A stretch of 64,000 nt of DNA from Schlesneria paludicola DSM 18645 (lineage in GTDB: Bacteria > Planctomycetota > Planctomycetia > Planctomycetales > Planctomycetaceae): positions 161,636-225,635 of the forward strand of contig NZ_JH636436.1 in assembly GCF_000255655.1 (NCBI RefSeq). Reading direction: 5' to 3'. The translations under genes and the position numbers were made by a program. The notes beneath the pieces are model-generated. The model saw only the letters and a program-made list of their open reading frames with translations, was not told the DNA's origin and did not search any database. Positions within the stretch are counted from its first letter, which is position 1, and every line of letters begins with the position of its first letter. Below are positions 16,729 to 26,756 of this stretch, one piece after another.

Positions 16729-17325
16729 TCAACGTGGTTCGATGGATTCCAGCACGACAGGTGGTTTTGATGATTTGGCGCGTCGTGGGGCCAGAAGAAG
16801 CCAAGCAGAGACCAGAGCCAGTGAAAGGACAATGAACCAGTAGGGGATGGTCCAAAATGACATCGTCACTCGTGGTTCTGTTTTCGCGTATTCCTCGAGG
16901 GTCGAGCCGACGACGCTGATGTTTCCGGGATTCAGCCCTTTTCGGCGCTGACCGAAATCGAACCCGCCCAGTTGCCACCGCCAGTGGTACTCGTCGAGGG
17001 ATGCGAATGCGTCGTAGCGTGTTTCATGCCAAACCCTGGGATAGCAAAGCAGTGAATCAGGGTTCGTGGCTTCCAGCCGTCTCCAGGTGATTCCATCTCC
17101 GGATATCAGTTGCTGGAATGACTTCGCCTCAATGTGGCCCTTCGAGCTCATGCCAGGGACGTTGTAGAAGTTCTTGTAACGTGCAGTGGGATTCTGATCG
17201 CTGGGACCGAAGGCGATTTCCGTTGCGATGGCCCGGCCTCGAAGCCAGATTCCCATGACGATACACGCGATCAACAGCACCACGACGCCGATCGTTCGCC
17301 GCCCGCCGGGCAGGAAATTGGTCAT
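16729..17325 (-). CDS. Two-pass membrane protein, unknown function
   Basis: The protein is 198 aa from ATG 17325 (MTNFLPGGRRTIG). A hydrophobic segment at residues 10-30 (TIGVVVLLIACIVMGIWL) and a second near 165-185 (IPYWFIVLSLALVSAWLLL) flank a soluble middle with GITWRRLEATNPDSLLCYP and WHETRYDAFASLDEYHWRWQLGGFDFG. The N-anchor, outside domain, C-anchor layout suggests exposure outside the membrane. The WHW..W-type aromatic residues recur in a family I associate with Planctomycetes, but I assign no function. A TTG start at 17343 is an alternative. Confidence 0.65.
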   Translation of the reverse strand: MTNFLPGGRRTIGVVVLLIACIVMGIWLRGRAIATEIAFGPSDQNPTARYKNFYNVPGMSSKGHIEAKSFQQLISGDGITWRRLEATNPDSLLCYPRVWHETRYDAFASLDEYHWRWQLGGFDFGQRRKGLNPGNISVVGSTLEEYAKTEPRVTMSFWTIPYWFIVLSLALVSAWLLLAPRRAKSSKPPVVLESIEPR

Positions 17326-17885
17326 GAATTGAATGCTCGCCAAGGTGAGGATACGGCTCGAAGGGCAAATATACCGTGAATGTCTTGCCTCGGGGAGGGG
17401 ACTTTTCCAATTGCCGCGTCAGGATGGAGAAGCCGTTGTCGGTGAGAAGTCTCGCGTGAGGCTCAAATGCGTTTGTATCGGGTGCGTGTGTGGTGAAAGT
17501 TGGGGGACGGCGCGACGTGCTGATGGAATGGAAATTCCGCGAATCGAATTCGGTCGCGGGATTTTTAGCAATCATCCGGCGGTCGACCCGACAATCTTCT
17601 TATCGGGAACCATGGTTGAGCAGAAAGTTGCTCCTGCCGCCTGGTTCAGGGGGGAGATTCATCATGCCAGACGGAACACGAAAACGTCGCTTTTCTCTGA
17701 ACCGCGCCCGCCGTCAGTGGTACGCCACTTACCGCGCCCTCCGATTCGCCACGCGACTAGGGTTCGGGCGATCCAACGCTTGAAGGAATGCCCCAGGCGA
17801 TGATCGCCAGCTCCAGCGATTTTGAGCATCGTCGAGATGATCAGTCATCACTGTTCGGGAGCATTTCAGAAAGAATGGGAATCTA
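17326..17885. other. Intergenic spacer, possible 39-aa basic ORF at 17664-17783
   Basis: About 560 bp. One small plus-strand frame, ATG 17664 to TGA 17783, encodes an Arg-rich 39-aa peptide (MPDGTRKRRFSLNRAR...) preceded by GGGGAG at 17651-17656. It has no known homologue in my memory and is not counted as a gene. Nothing else is seen. Confidence 0.3.
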
Positions 17886-19322
17886 TCAAGGGACAGCCCA
17901 AGTCTCGATGCGACGATCGGAGTGTTGAAGACGGCCACCGCCTGAAAATATCAATTTCGATCCATCAGGACTGAATCGGGCCGTGATGACCCACTCGGGA
18001 GCTTCGATTTCGCGTAACACTGACAAATCCGATGCGTCCCATAGCGTTACTGCCGCGTTGTGGCCAGCTGTAACCAGGACGCTGCCGTCAGGTGACCAAT
18101 CGACGGAGTAGAGTTCTTCCGCCCAGGTCCGCAGGTCTTTCTTGAGTACTCCGCGCTCGACTTCCCATAGGGCGAGTCGCCCGCTGACGTACGCGACGGC
18201 CAACGTTTTACTGGACGGGTCGAAATTCAATCCCTGCGACTGCGCGATCGAAAAGCTGTGCAACCATTTCCCCGTAGCAGCCTCAAACAGGGACGTTATC
18301 GAATTGCGGTTGCCGACTGCTAACACAGACCCATCCGGGCTGAAGATTGCTCGCAGGCCCCCTTTCACTTCACCAACATCAAACTCCCGAAGCTGTTCCC
18401 CCGTGGCAACGGACCAGAGTTTGGCCTTCGTCCCGTACCCTCCCGTTACAAGGGTCTTTCCATCAGGGCTGAATCTAACACTCGGCTGAGGTTGCCCTGC
18501 CTGCAATGAAATCTCAGTACCTTTGGAAAGGTCCAAAATGGAGGCGACGTTCGAATTTTCGCCGATGGCAATTACATGGTTGTCAGGGGAGAAGTCAAAA
18601 TGAACACAGCGTTTTCCTTCGCCCAAGACACGAAGAACTTCGCCTGTTGCCGACGAAGAGATCTCGATCTGTTTATCAAATTCCAGCAGCCCTAACTGGG
18701 TTCCATCGCGACTCCAGCCAATCTCAAAGACATTCTTTTGACACATCGAAACTTTCACCAGATCTTTTGCATTGGTGACAGAGATTGGCCGGTTAGAAGT
18801 CGTCGCCAGTCGTTGTCGTTCGCTGTATTTGGCCACCTGTTCGGGGGTGAGCACGGTTCGAAGTGTCTTGCCGTACAGCGAATCATCGCCAAAGGGACCC
18901 AATAGCAGCTCGGATCGCACGGCCTGTTGTTCCGAGACTTTGAACTTCATTGTCAGCCTGTTGTTCGGCTTGGGAATTTCATGCTTTGCCATCCGATCGA
19001 AAAGCTGTTTGATCGAAATTCGACCGACAAACTCCAGTTTTTTCTTTTGAGCATCACTCAGCCCATAAGCGCGATCGGCTGCATCGATTCGATGTTCGAG
19101 GATTTCGAACAGACGAGCTTTGACCGATTCGATCGGCATTTCCGTTCCATAGAGTGATTGCCAATCGATCTCCCGTTCTGGATCATTCTGATCGAGAATG
19201 ATGCCCCGGCCATTTCCCTCGTCTCCTGCCGCAGGCAGCGGATTGGATGCGAGCAGCATCACCATGGGAACTATGGCGGCAACGATGCACCGGCAAGTCC
19301 ACGTTCGAGCGAGATTTGTCAT
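17886..19322 (-). CDS. WD40-repeat protein with N-terminal signal peptide
   Basis: The protein is 478 aa from ATG 19322, with GAGAGAT upstream. The N-terminus is a signal peptide (RTWTCRCIVAAIVPMVMLLASNPLPAAG). Residues 35-170 form a helical domain of unknown fold (VKARLFEILEHRIDAADRAYGLSDAQKKKLE). Residues 205-478 form about six WD40-like blades with recurring SPDGSVLAVG and FSPDGKTLVTGGYG motifs, which would fold as a beta propeller. It is likely exported, and would bind proteins or act as a scaffold. No enzyme motif is seen. Its upstream region is the 360-bp spacer facing the GspE gene. Confidence 0.82.
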   Translation of the reverse strand: MTNLARTWTCRCIVAAIVPMVMLLASNPLPAAGDEGNGRGIILDQNDPEREIDWQSLYGTEMPIESVKARLFEILEHRIDAADRAYGLSDAQKKKLEFVGRISIKQLFDRMAKHEIPKPNNRLTMKFKVSEQQAVRSELLLGPFGDDSLYGKTLRTVLTPEQVAKYSERQRLATTSNRPISVTNAKDLVKVSMCQKNVFEIGWSRDGTQLGLLEFDKQIEISSSATGEVLRVLGEGKRCVHFDFSPDNHVIAIGENSNVASILDLSKGTEISLQAGQPQPSVRFSPDGKTLVTGGYGTKAKLWSVATGEQLREFDVGEVKGGLRAIFSPDGSVLAVGNRNSITSLFEAATGKWLHSFSIAQSQGLNFDPSSKTLAVAYVSGRLALWEVERGVLKKDLRTWAEELYSVDWSPDGSVLVTAGHNAAVTLWDASDLSVLREIEAPEWVITARFSPDGSKLIFSGGGRLQHSDRRIETWAVP

Positions 19323-19684
19323 GATCGATCTCTCAAGTGGAGTGTGTCTCGACTGTGCCTGTCCCAGACACATCGACTTCGACCACCATTCCGAAGTCCG
19401 ATCTGTCAACGGACCAATATCCTGGCAAGCACAGCTGATGTGTCCATGACGTGGACAGTATGTGTCTACGAATTGTTTGGAGGCAAGTGACAAACTGTCT
19501 CTGCAGATTCCGATCTGTTCTGTCAGACAGGTTTCTGCCCGCAACAGAATGTTGTGGCGAGGTCAATTCTCTTGTATGTCGACGGTGACACGAGCCGTTT
19601 CGGAAGTCCGCCATAAGGAGCGCACCGTACCGTCTGCAGAGGAATCGTGGCAGGCAATTGTGGCGGATGTGCAGCGCCTGTGGA
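19323..19684. other. Intergenic spacer between WD40 and GspE genes
   Basis: About 360 bp. The WD40 gene is transcribed away to the left, and the GspE gene on its other side ends at 19685 on the same strand, so this holds the WD40 promoter region. No clear -35/-10 pair, gene or RNA is seen. Confidence 0.35.
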
Positions 19685-21364
19685 CTACAAGTCGCGTTTG
19701 GTGATGCGCAGGACTTCTTCCAGCGTGGTAATGCCGGAAACGACGCTTTGAAATCCGGACATCCGCAGGGATGTCATCCCTTTTTTCAAGGCGTATTCTC
19801 GGACTTCGGTACTACTGGCGCGTTGGATGCACAGGCGGCCGATTTCAGGGTCGGTGCGCAACAGTTCGAAGATCGCGCGGCGGCCCGCGAAGCCCGTGCC
19901 TTTGCACTCGCGGCAGCCGACCGGCTTCCACAACAGTGCCGGGGCGGGGTGAGGAAAATCCTCGGGCAGTTCGTCATCAGCGGGTGAATACTGTTCCTTG
20001 CAGTGCTTGCAGAGCACGCGGACCAGTCGCTGAGCGAGAACCCCTTCGACCGTGCTGGCGACGAGATACGGTTCGACGCCCATATCGACCAGACGCGCGA
20101 AGGCGCCGGGGGCATCGTTGGTGTGCAGCGTGCTGAAGACCAGGTGCCCGGTCAAGGATGCCTGGATCGCCGCTTCGGCCGTTTCGCCATCGCGGATTTC
20201 CCCGATCAGAATGACGTCGGGGTCGTGTCGCAAGATGCTTCTGAGTCCGGCAGCGAACGTCAATCCGACTTTCGAGTGCACCTGAATCTGACTGATGCCG
20301 GGGTTCTGGTATTCGACGGGATCTTCGACGGTAATGATTTTGATCGTCGGTTCTTTGATCTCGTTCAGAGCGCTATACAGAGTCGAGGTCTTACCGCTAC
20401 CGGTGGGGCCGGTGACCAGAATGATGCCGTGCGGCAGAGCGATCAATTCGTGGAACGTCTTCGCCAGATGCTCGGGCATCCCGACATTTTTGAGGTTGAA
20501 GACCATGCGTCCTTTGTCGAGCAAACGCATGACCACGCCTTCGCCGTGGACCATCGGGATGATCGAAACACGCACGTCGATTTCACGCCCCGAGACTTTC
20601 AGTTTAATACGACCGTCTTGCGGCACGCGTTTTTCCGCGATGTTCAGCTTCGACATGATCTTCAGTCGCGTGACGATCGCGGCGAAGAAATGCGAGATCG
20701 ATTCGGGGACCGGTTGCACACGCAGCAGGCCGTCGACGCGGTAGCGAATTGTCAGGCCGCCTTCTTGAGGCTCGATGTGCACGTCGCTTGCCTGTTGTTC
20801 CAACGCTTCAACGAGCAGTTCATTCACGAGCTTGATGACAGAGGCGTTTTCGGCTTGTTGCGCCAGGTCGGAATCGTCTCCCGAGATTTCCCCGATCAGT
20901 TCGATGCCTTCTGCCGAACGCTGTGCGACCAGTTCGTTCAGGGTGTCGCCGCCGACACCGAGGTGTTCTTTGATCAGCTCGATGACATCCAGGCGTCGGG
21001 CGAGGACCGGCTCAAGATGAAAGCCGCTGACAGACGACAGCTCTTCAATCGCTTCCAGGTTGAACGGGTCGCTAGTGGCGACGACGACGCTGCCGTTCCG
21101 GCGCGCCAGCGGCAAGAGCGCATGGCGAAACACGGCGGTCGTGGGAAACTGCATCAGCAGGCTGACGTCGATCTGTTCCTGTTTGACCTCGACAAAGTCC
21201 ATGCCCAGTTCTTCGGCGAACGCGCGCAGGACGTCGTCCTCTTTCACCAGGCCCATTTCGATCAGAACTCGGTCGACACGTTTTCCGGCGGCCTTCGGCA
21301 GCGCGGACTCAATTTGCGGTTGGGTGACCAGTCCGTGACGAATGAGGGTTTGTGCGATGTCCAT
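19685..21364 (-). CDS. GspE/PilB-type secretion ATPase
   Basis: The protein is 559 aa. The N-terminal MshEN-type domain starts [19 protein letters not shown]. The ATPase core has Walker [10 protein letters not shown] (near residue 320), Walker [20 protein letters not shown], and the His box [12 protein letters not shown]. The tetracysteine zinc site consists of [10 protein letters not shown] and [12 protein letters not shown]. It powers assembly of a type II secretion system or type IV pilus at the inner membrane. No other secretion genes are nearby; a degenerate relative is at 38204. Start ATG 21364. Whether it serves secretion or pili cannot be told from the sequence. Confidence 0.93.
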   Translation of the reverse strand: MDIAQTLIRHGLVTQPQIESALPKAAGKRVDRVLIEMGLVKEDDVLRAFAEELGMDFVEVKQEQIDVSLLMQFPTTAVFRHALLPLARRNGSVVVATSDPFNLEAIEELSSVSGFHLEPVLARRLDVIELIKEHLGVGGDTLNELVAQRSAEGIELIGEISGDDSDLAQQAENASVIKLVNELLVEALEQQASDVHIEPQEGGLTIRYRVDGLLRVQPVPESISHFFAAIVTRLKIMSKLNIAEKRVPQDGRIKLKVSGREIDVRVSIIPMVHGEGVVMRLLDKGRMVFNLKNVGMPEHLAKTFHELIALPHGIILVTGPTGSGKTSTLYSALNEIKEPTIKIITVEDPVEYQNPGISQIQVHSKVGLTFAAGLRSILRHDPDVILIGEIRDGETAEAAIQASLTGHLVFSTLHTNDAPGAFARLVDMGVEPYLVASTVEGVLAQRLVRVLCKHCKEQYSPADDELPEDFPHPAPALLWKPVGCRECKGTGFAGRRAIFELLRTDPEIGRLCIQRASSTEVREYALKKGMTSLRMSGFQSVVSGITTLEEVLRITKRDL

Positions 21365-21808
21365 CGTGAAGTGTTGTTAATCCCGAGCAGCAGACCCGTG
21401 TTTGGTAGGCGATATCGGCATGTTGTCGACTGGATGATACTCATCCTGGACAATTCCGTCTTGGTGCGATGACGATTTGACGGGATGAGCGAATGGGCAG
21501 AGCGGTCAACCGGACGGTCGCAGACGATTGAAAACAGGGCAGGTCCCATGGTGCGATCGACGGCGTCGCGTTTCCGAGATCGGACGAGGCTGACCCTTCC
21601 CGCGCTTCCAACAGACTGCTGCTCGCTATTTTGACGACTTGTCCAGGCGTGTCGATGACACAATTCGGGTGATTCAGTCCATTTTCAGGTTCGCCTTCGA
21701 AGAAGGTCGGATTTCAGCAGAGTTTTGGTGTCATTTTCTGATTTGACAGGTGTTCCCTTCTCAGTCACAACGTGATTTCCACCACAAAACTTTTGAATCG
21801 AGAGACAG
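21365..21808. other. Divergent intergenic region of GspE and Trx/CxxCH/PDZ genes
   Basis: About 445 bp between divergent genes, so promoters for both are expected here. I see no strong hexamer pair, gene or RNA. GAGAGACAG at 21798-21806 is the ribosome binding region of the right-hand gene. Confidence 0.35.
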
Positions 21809-23107
21809 ATGTGCAATCGGTCGGTTTCCTGCGTGATGCTGCTTCTCGTGATTGCCGGTCAGGCGATCGCCGAGGATTCGTTGCGAACCCGTTTGAATGA
21901 TACGCATGCCGATCAGGCCGACGTTTGGGTCTACAACGATCTGCGGCAGGGGATGGCCGATGCGAAGAAACAGAATAAGCCGCTGTTCGTGACCTTTCGC
22001 TGTGTTCCGTGTAAGGACTGTGCCGCGTTCGATGCCGATGTGGCGAATGGCAACCAGGCGGTGCTCAAGCTGGCCCGAGACCGGTTCGTGTCGGTCCGCC
22101 AGGTTGAGATGAAAGGTGTCGACCTGTCGCTGTTTCAGTTTGACTATGACTTGAACTGGGCGGGGATCTTTTTGAATCCCGACGGCGTGATTTACGCCCG
22201 ATATGGAACGCAAAGCAGCGAAGGGGCCGACGCGTATAACTCGATTGACGGATTACTCGCGACGATGAATCGAGTGCTCGAACTGCATGCGAATTATCCA
22301 GAAAATCGCGAAGAACTGGACGACAAGCGGGGTCCGGTCAAGCCCATTGCGAGTGCACTGGAACTTCCCGGACTGCGAAATCGACCGAAGTATGCCGAGC
22401 AGACGACGAAGCAGAATTGCATTCACTGCCACAACATTCACGATGCCGAACATCAGCAGGCTCTCGATGAAGGACGGTATTCCTGGAAGATGATGTGGAA
22501 GTATCCGCTGCCGGAACGAATCGGGGTGAAGATCGACCGGCGTGACGGCGTCAAAATTACCGAAGTGGTGGCCGGTTCGGCGGCCGCGACGGCGGGGCTT
22601 GTTGTGGGAGAAGACATTGTGCGAATGGAAGGTCAACGCGTGACCTCAATCGCCGACATCCAATGGGTACTCCATCACCGACCGGGAACCGCGACGCAGG
22701 TCATTGTGGAAACCAATCGATCGGGATCACACACGCTGAAGCTTGCCGACGATTGGAAACGCGATGATTTTTCCTGGCGTGCATCCATGTGGAATGCTCC
22801 ACCACGTTTTCAGGCGTGGGCACCTGCCTTGCCCGATGCGGGACGGGCCAAGCTGGGAATCCCCGAATCCGATTCGGCGCTTGAAGTTCGCTGGATCAAT
22901 CGCCCCAGTGCGGGTGGTCTGCAGGCGGTTGCGGATGGATTAAGGGAAAATGACGTGATTGTGGGGGTCGGGGGGAAAACGTTGCGATGGAACACGCGAC
23001 AGTTCAACGCCGGTCTCAAACAGGAGTATCGCGTCGGTGATGTTTTGCCGCTGACCGTGCTCCGCGATGGCCGCCGAGAAGAGTTGATGATCAAGCTGGT
23101 TGAGTAG
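21809..23107 (+). CDS. Thioredoxin-like protein with CxxCH heme motif and PDZ domain
   Basis: The protein is 432 aa. A signal peptide covers about residues 1-21 (VSCVMLLLVIAGQAIA). Residues 35-160 resemble a thioredoxin-like domain with a cluster of three cysteines, FRCVPCKDCAAF (Cys65, Cys68, Cys71), in place of the usual CGPC. A CxxCH motif at Cys204-Cys207-His208 (NCIHCHNIHD) could bind heme c. Residues 235-300 form a PDZ domain (VAGSAAATAGLVVGEDIVRMEGQ), and a second PDZ-like part follows near 330-430 (PSAGGLQAVADGLRENDVIVGVGG). It is probably periplasmic, with a redox or chaperone role that is not assigned. Confidence 0.78.
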   Translation: MCNRSVSCVMLLLVIAGQAIAEDSLRTRLNDTHADQADVWVYNDLRQGMADAKKQNKPLFVTFRCVPCKDCAAFDADVANGNQAVLKLARDRFVSVRQVEMKGVDLSLFQFDYDLNWAGIFLNPDGVIYARYGTQSSEGADAYNSIDGLLATMNRVLELHANYPENREELDDKRGPVKPIASALELPGLRNRPKYAEQTTKQNCIHCHNIHDAEHQQALDEGRYSWKMMWKYPLPERIGVKIDRRDGVKITEVVAGSAAATAGLVVGEDIVRMEGQRVTSIADIQWVLHHRPGTATQVIVETNRSGSHTLKLADDWKRDDFSWRASMWNAPPRFQAWAPALPDAGRAKLGIPESDSALEVRWINRPSAGGLQAVADGLRENDVIVGVGGKTLRWNTRQFNAGLKQEYRVGDVLPLTVLRDGRREELMIKLVE

Positions 23108-23275
23108 CCAGTCCGGAGTTCGTGAGACTTTTGGTAAGCGGTCGGCAGTTCAGGCTGCGGGGTTCTCATTCCACTGCCGATTCGCGGTGGATTGCTGTTG
23201 GCGGTTACTGGACACCGGCCTAGACTTAAAAATCACGTCTCAGACATCCCGTCTCCAATCTTGCGAGGAACGATC

Positions 23276-23815
23276 ATGTGGTTCACGGAAAATCCCTGGC
23301 CTCCGATTGTGATTGCCGGTCTGTGTGCTTTGGTCAGTTTCGCGTTTTGGAATCGCGACCGGCGAAATCTGTATTTTGCGGTCGGTTTTCTGCTCTTGGC
23401 GGCGACGGGAGCCATTTACGCCGTTGAGCGGGCGATTGTGACGGAGGGGGAGCGGCTTCAAGGCGATGTGGCACTGATGTGCGACCAGTTCCGTCGACGT
23501 GACCCGCGGACTTTGGACCATTTCTCGGATACGTCGCCTGAATGGAAGGAGATCTGTCGGACCGCCATGGGGATGGTGGAAGTTCGTGATGATTTACGTC
23601 TGACCGACTTGCACACCACATTCACGAACGAGAAGTCCAGCGCGACGGTGCATTTTCGTGCGAATGCCACCATTTCTGCGATGGGAATGACTGCACATCA
23701 CCCTTTTCGGTGCCTGCTGACGTATCAAAAAGAGGGCGGGCAGTGGAAAATTGTGAACGTGGAACGGCTCGATCCGATCAAAGGCGACAAAATGGAAGTC
23801 ATGGAACATCGTTGA
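23276..23815 (+). CDS. Membrane-anchored hypothetical protein
   Basis: The protein is 179 aa. ATG 23276 is preceded by GAGGAACG. Two hydrophobic segments lie at residues 7-22 (WPPIVIAGLCALVSFAFW) and 31-48 (LYFAVGFLLLAATGAIYAV), followed by a soluble domain ending FRCLLTYQKEGGQWKIVNVERL. That end resembles an NTF2/SnoaL-like fold, but the similarity is weak. It follows the Trx/PDZ gene by 168 bp on the same strand. No enzyme motif is seen. Confidence 0.65.
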   Translation: MWFTENPWPPIVIAGLCALVSFAFWNRDRRNLYFAVGFLLLAATGAIYAVERAIVTEGERLQGDVALMCDQFRRRDPRTLDHFSDTSPEWKEICRTAMGMVEVRDDLRLTDLHTTFTNEKSSATVHFRANATISAMGMTAHHPFRCLLTYQKEGGQWKIVNVERLDPIKGDKMEVMEHR

Positions 23816-23918
23816 TCGATCGCCTCTGAAATCGCAGAACAGCCTATCTGAGACTGGCTGTTCTGCCTCGTCTCGCCCATAATCACGGCTCCTGTCGGTT
23901 TCCCGGTCGGAGAAAGTC

Positions 23919-25310
23919 GTGCCGAGTTGGGTTGTAGAGTTTTGTGTGATCCTGCTGTTGGCGTTGTTGAACGGATTCTTCGCCGCCGCTGAGATTGCAA
24001 TCCTGACAGCCCGTCGTGGACGCCTCGAACAGTGGGCGAACGATGGCGACAGTGCTTCTCTGGTAGCACTCAATCTGGCAAAGGATGCCGATCGATTCTT
24101 GCCGACGGTCCAAGTGGGGATCACGCTGGTCGGAACCTTTGCGTCGGCGTTTGCCGGGGCTCGGTTGCAGATTCCTTTGCAGACCTTGTTTGCGTCAGCC
24201 CCCCTTTCGTGGGCGCGCGATCACAGCGAAGGACTGGCGATCACAGCCGTCGTGTGCGGCGTCTCGTTTCTCCAACTGATTCTGGGCGAGCTGGTTCCCA
24301 AACGGATTGCGTTTCAGAACGCAGAGCCCCTGGCACGGTTCGTCGCCTATCCGATGATGTTTCTGCAGCGCGGATCACGACCGGTGATCTGGTTCCTGCA
24401 AGCGACCACGCGGCTGGTGCTGCGTGTGCTGGGACAACAGGTGGACCAGCAGCCAACGGTTTCGGTCGAAGATATTCAGCATTTGATTAGTGCCGGGACC
24501 GAAGCGGGCTTGCTGGAAGAATCCGAGCAAAAAGTCGCGATGGAGGCTTTGCGCCTGGGTGATCGCACGGTCAGTGAAATCCTGCGTCCACGCATCGACA
24601 TTGATGCGCTGGATCTGGATACCCCCTCGAGCGAGGTGGTTGGGGCCCTGGCGATGTCGGGGTTCTCACGGATTCCCGTGTGCGAAGGAACGATCGACCA
24701 CATCGTCGGCTTTGTCTACTTGAAGGATGTCTTCCTGCAGCAGTATCTGGGGCGTCCGATCGATTTACGCAGGATGATTCGAAAGCCGCTGTTCATTCCC
24801 AAATCGATCACCATCACCCGATTGCTCGAACTGTTCCGACAACACAAAACGCAATTGGCGATTGTATTGGACGAGTATGGTGGAACTCAGGGAATGGTGA
24901 CACTGGAAGATGTGCTCGAAATGCTGGTAGGCGACATTCATGACGAACATCGTCATGGCAGGGATGGTGACGACCACGATCCCGATATTGTCGTACGAGA
25001 AGACGGCAGCCTGTCCGTGGATGGCTTGTCGAACCTGCACGAGCTCGAAAAGGCGCTGGATGTGTCTCGCTGGTCCGAACCGGTTCCGCGCGGCGTCGGC
25101 ACCGTCTCGGGACTCGTGCTGGGACTGCTGAAGCGTCCGCCCAAAATCGGCGATGTGATGGAGTGGAACGATTTGCGGATTGAGATCGTGGATATGGACG
25201 GTCCGAAGATCGATCGACTGTTGATCCAGCAGCTCAATGAGAAAAAAGACGCGGAAAAGAAAGACAGCGAGAAGGAAAGCGACGAGACCGAATCCAAAAT
25301 GGGGGAGTAA
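23919..25310 (+). CDS. CorC/HlyC (CNNM)-type membrane protein
   Basis: The protein is 463 aa and starts at GTG 23919 with GGAG at -9. Residues 1-195 form the CNNM (DUF21) membrane domain (VEFCVILLLALLNGFFAAAEIAILTARRGRLEQWA). Residues 200-330 hold paired CBS domains with HASTL-like regions (RPRIDIDALDL, FSRIPVCEGTIDHIVGFVYLKDVFL, TQLAIVLDEYGGTQGMVTLEDVLEMLVGDI). The C-terminal CorC_HlyC transporter-associated domain is at about 345-430. The C-terminus is a charged tail (KKDAEKKDSEKESDETES). Members are linked to magnesium or cobalt efflux, with the CBS part binding ATP-Mg. It lies 132 bp before truD. Confidence 0.88.
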   Translation: MPSWVVEFCVILLLALLNGFFAAAEIAILTARRGRLEQWANDGDSASLVALNLAKDADRFLPTVQVGITLVGTFASAFAGARLQIPLQTLFASAPLSWARDHSEGLAITAVVCGVSFLQLILGELVPKRIAFQNAEPLARFVAYPMMFLQRGSRPVIWFLQATTRLVLRVLGQQVDQQPTVSVEDIQHLISAGTEAGLLEESEQKVAMEALRLGDRTVSEILRPRIDIDALDLDTPSSEVVGALAMSGFSRIPVCEGTIDHIVGFVYLKDVFLQQYLGRPIDLRRMIRKPLFIPKSITITRLLELFRQHKTQLAIVLDEYGGTQGMVTLEDVLEMLVGDIHDEHRHGRDGDDHDPDIVVREDGSLSVDGLSNLHELEKALDVSRWSEPVPRGVGTVSGLVLGLLKRPPKIGDVMEWNDLRIEIVDMDGPKIDRLLIQQLNEKKDAEKKDSEKESDETESKMGE

Positions 25311-25443
25311 CCCAAACGCGGAGCAATGTGCCAAAGCGTGTTCCGTGGTCTCTGTCGGAAACGACGCTCGTCAGCGGGCCGGTCGATCTTCTAAGATGGC
25401 GTCTTTCGTCTCTCTTGAAACTTGATCACGCGCCGGATGGTTC

Positions 25444-26607
25444 ATGAAGCTCAAAAGCTTGCCCGAAGATTTCGAAGTCGAAGAACTCAGCGATTTTTCG
25501 TTGGATGGCGGGCAGTTCGCGGTCTACCTGCTCATTAAGCGGTCGCTGGGGACTCCCGAGGCGGTGACGGCGATCTCGGAACGCTGGAATATTCCCCGGC
25601 GGGCGATTGGATACGGCGGTCTCAAGGACAAGCACGCTACGACGCGGCAATGGATCACGATTCAACGGGGACCGCGGCGCGATCTGCGGGAAGAGAGCTT
25701 CTCGCTGGAGTACCAGGGGCAGGCCAGTCGTCACTTTGGCCCGCACGACATCTCGGCGAATCGCTTTTACATTGTCTTACGGAACCTGACGGAAGCGGCC
25801 GCACAGAAGATTGTCGGCGAGCGTGAGTTGGTTTCGCGGTTCGGTGTACCGAACTACTACGACGACCAGCGGTTCGGCTCACTGGGGGAATCCGGCGAGT
25901 TCATCGCGAAACCCTGGTGCCAGGGGAATTACGAACGAGCTCTCTGGCTGGCGATCGCCGAGCCGAATACGCACGATCGACCTCGTGATCGGGATGAAAA
26001 AGAGATTGTCAGGCGCTATTGGGGCGAGTGGCAGTCCTGTAAGTCACTACTCGACAAGTCGTCGCGACGCAGTGTCATTACCTATCTCGTTGATCATCCG
26101 ACACGTTTCCGCGACGCCTTTGCCTTGCAGCGGCAGGATCTTCGCAGCATCTGGCTGGCGGCATTTCAAAGTGATCTGTGGAATCGGTGCCTTGCCGAAA
26201 CACTTCGGGAGATCGTCCAGCCGGACAGGCTGTGGTCCGTGCCACTCGCTACGTCGAATGCGCCGTTCTTTGATGAACTGGCGGATGACGAAACAGCGAT
26301 GCTCAGCGATTGCACGCTTCCGCTTCCGTCCGCCCGGCTGCATCTTGAGGAGGGGCGGTTGCTCGATCTTTACGAACGCGTGGCCGGTGAGCAGGGGTTG
26401 GCGCTGCGTGAGCTACGGGTGAAGTATCCGCGAGACAGCTTCTTCTCGAAGGGAGAACGATCCGCGGTCGTGAAGCCAGACCAGCTTCGAATCGACCTGT
26501 CTGGTCGTGATGAATTGAATGTCGGGCGGCAGCGAGTCACGCTGCAGTTCGTGCTTCCCCGAGGATCGTACGCGACCATTCTGGTGAAGCGTTTGACGCA
26601 CACGTGA
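25444..26607 (+). CDS. truD: tRNA pseudouridine(13) synthase TruD
   Basis: The protein is 387 aa. The N-terminus LKSLPEDFEVEELSDFSLDGGQFAVYLLIKRS is the TruD start, and the catalytic signature is GYGGLKDKHATTRQW with Asp62. A middle insertion is present, as in the family (FGVPNYYDDQRFGSLGESGEF and an ending RQRVTLQFVLPRGSYATILVKRL). The enzyme isomerises uridine 13 of tRNA-Glu to pseudouridine. It is at about the usual family length and has no frameshift. Stop TGA 26605-26607. It shares its strand with the CorC-like gene. Confidence 0.94.
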   Translation: MKLKSLPEDFEVEELSDFSLDGGQFAVYLLIKRSLGTPEAVTAISERWNIPRRAIGYGGLKDKHATTRQWITIQRGPRRDLREESFSLEYQGQASRHFGPHDISANRFYIVLRNLTEAAAQKIVGERELVSRFGVPNYYDDQRFGSLGESGEFIAKPWCQGNYERALWLAIAEPNTHDRPRDRDEKEIVRRYWGEWQSCKSLLDKSSRRSVITYLVDHPTRFRDAFALQRQDLRSIWLAAFQSDLWNRCLAETLREIVQPDRLWSVPLATSNAPFFDELADDETAMLSDCTLPLPSARLHLEEGRLLDLYERVAGEQGLALRELRVKYPRDSFFSKGERSAVVKPDQLRIDLSGRDELNVGRQRVTLQFVLPRGSYATILVKRLTHT

Positions 26608-26665
26608 GTCGGATGACTGTCTTGTGTCTTGCGGTGTCTGCGTAAATCGCGAAGTGTGAGTGATA

Positions 26666-26756
26666 TCGTGGTGCGGCCACTCTGCTCCGGCAGGTTCGCG
26701 TACGACCCGCAGGTTTGCCGCCTGCTCGGTGTCAATTCATCGACCTGTCAATTCTG
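26666..26756. repeat. Dispersed repeat C, copy 1
   Basis: A 91-bp stretch aligns with 32616-32710 over its full length. It shares TCGTGG, GCCACTCTG, GGCAGGTTCGCG, GCAGGT, GCCTGCTCG and a matching end (TCGACCTGTCAATTC versus TCGACGTGCCAATTC). The start can fold as a short hairpin. Not coding. Confidence 0.6.

Noticed and set aside
17664-17783. Small Arg-rich ORF of 39 codons
   Set aside because: A ribosome-binding-like GGGGAG is present, but no homologue or conservation can be seen, so it is only mentioned in the spacer entry.
20003-21472. Long plus-strand open frame of 489 codons opposite the GspE gene
   Set aside because: It is an antisense shadow of the ATPase gene; the minus-strand frame has all secretion ATPase motifs and the plus-strand translation has none.
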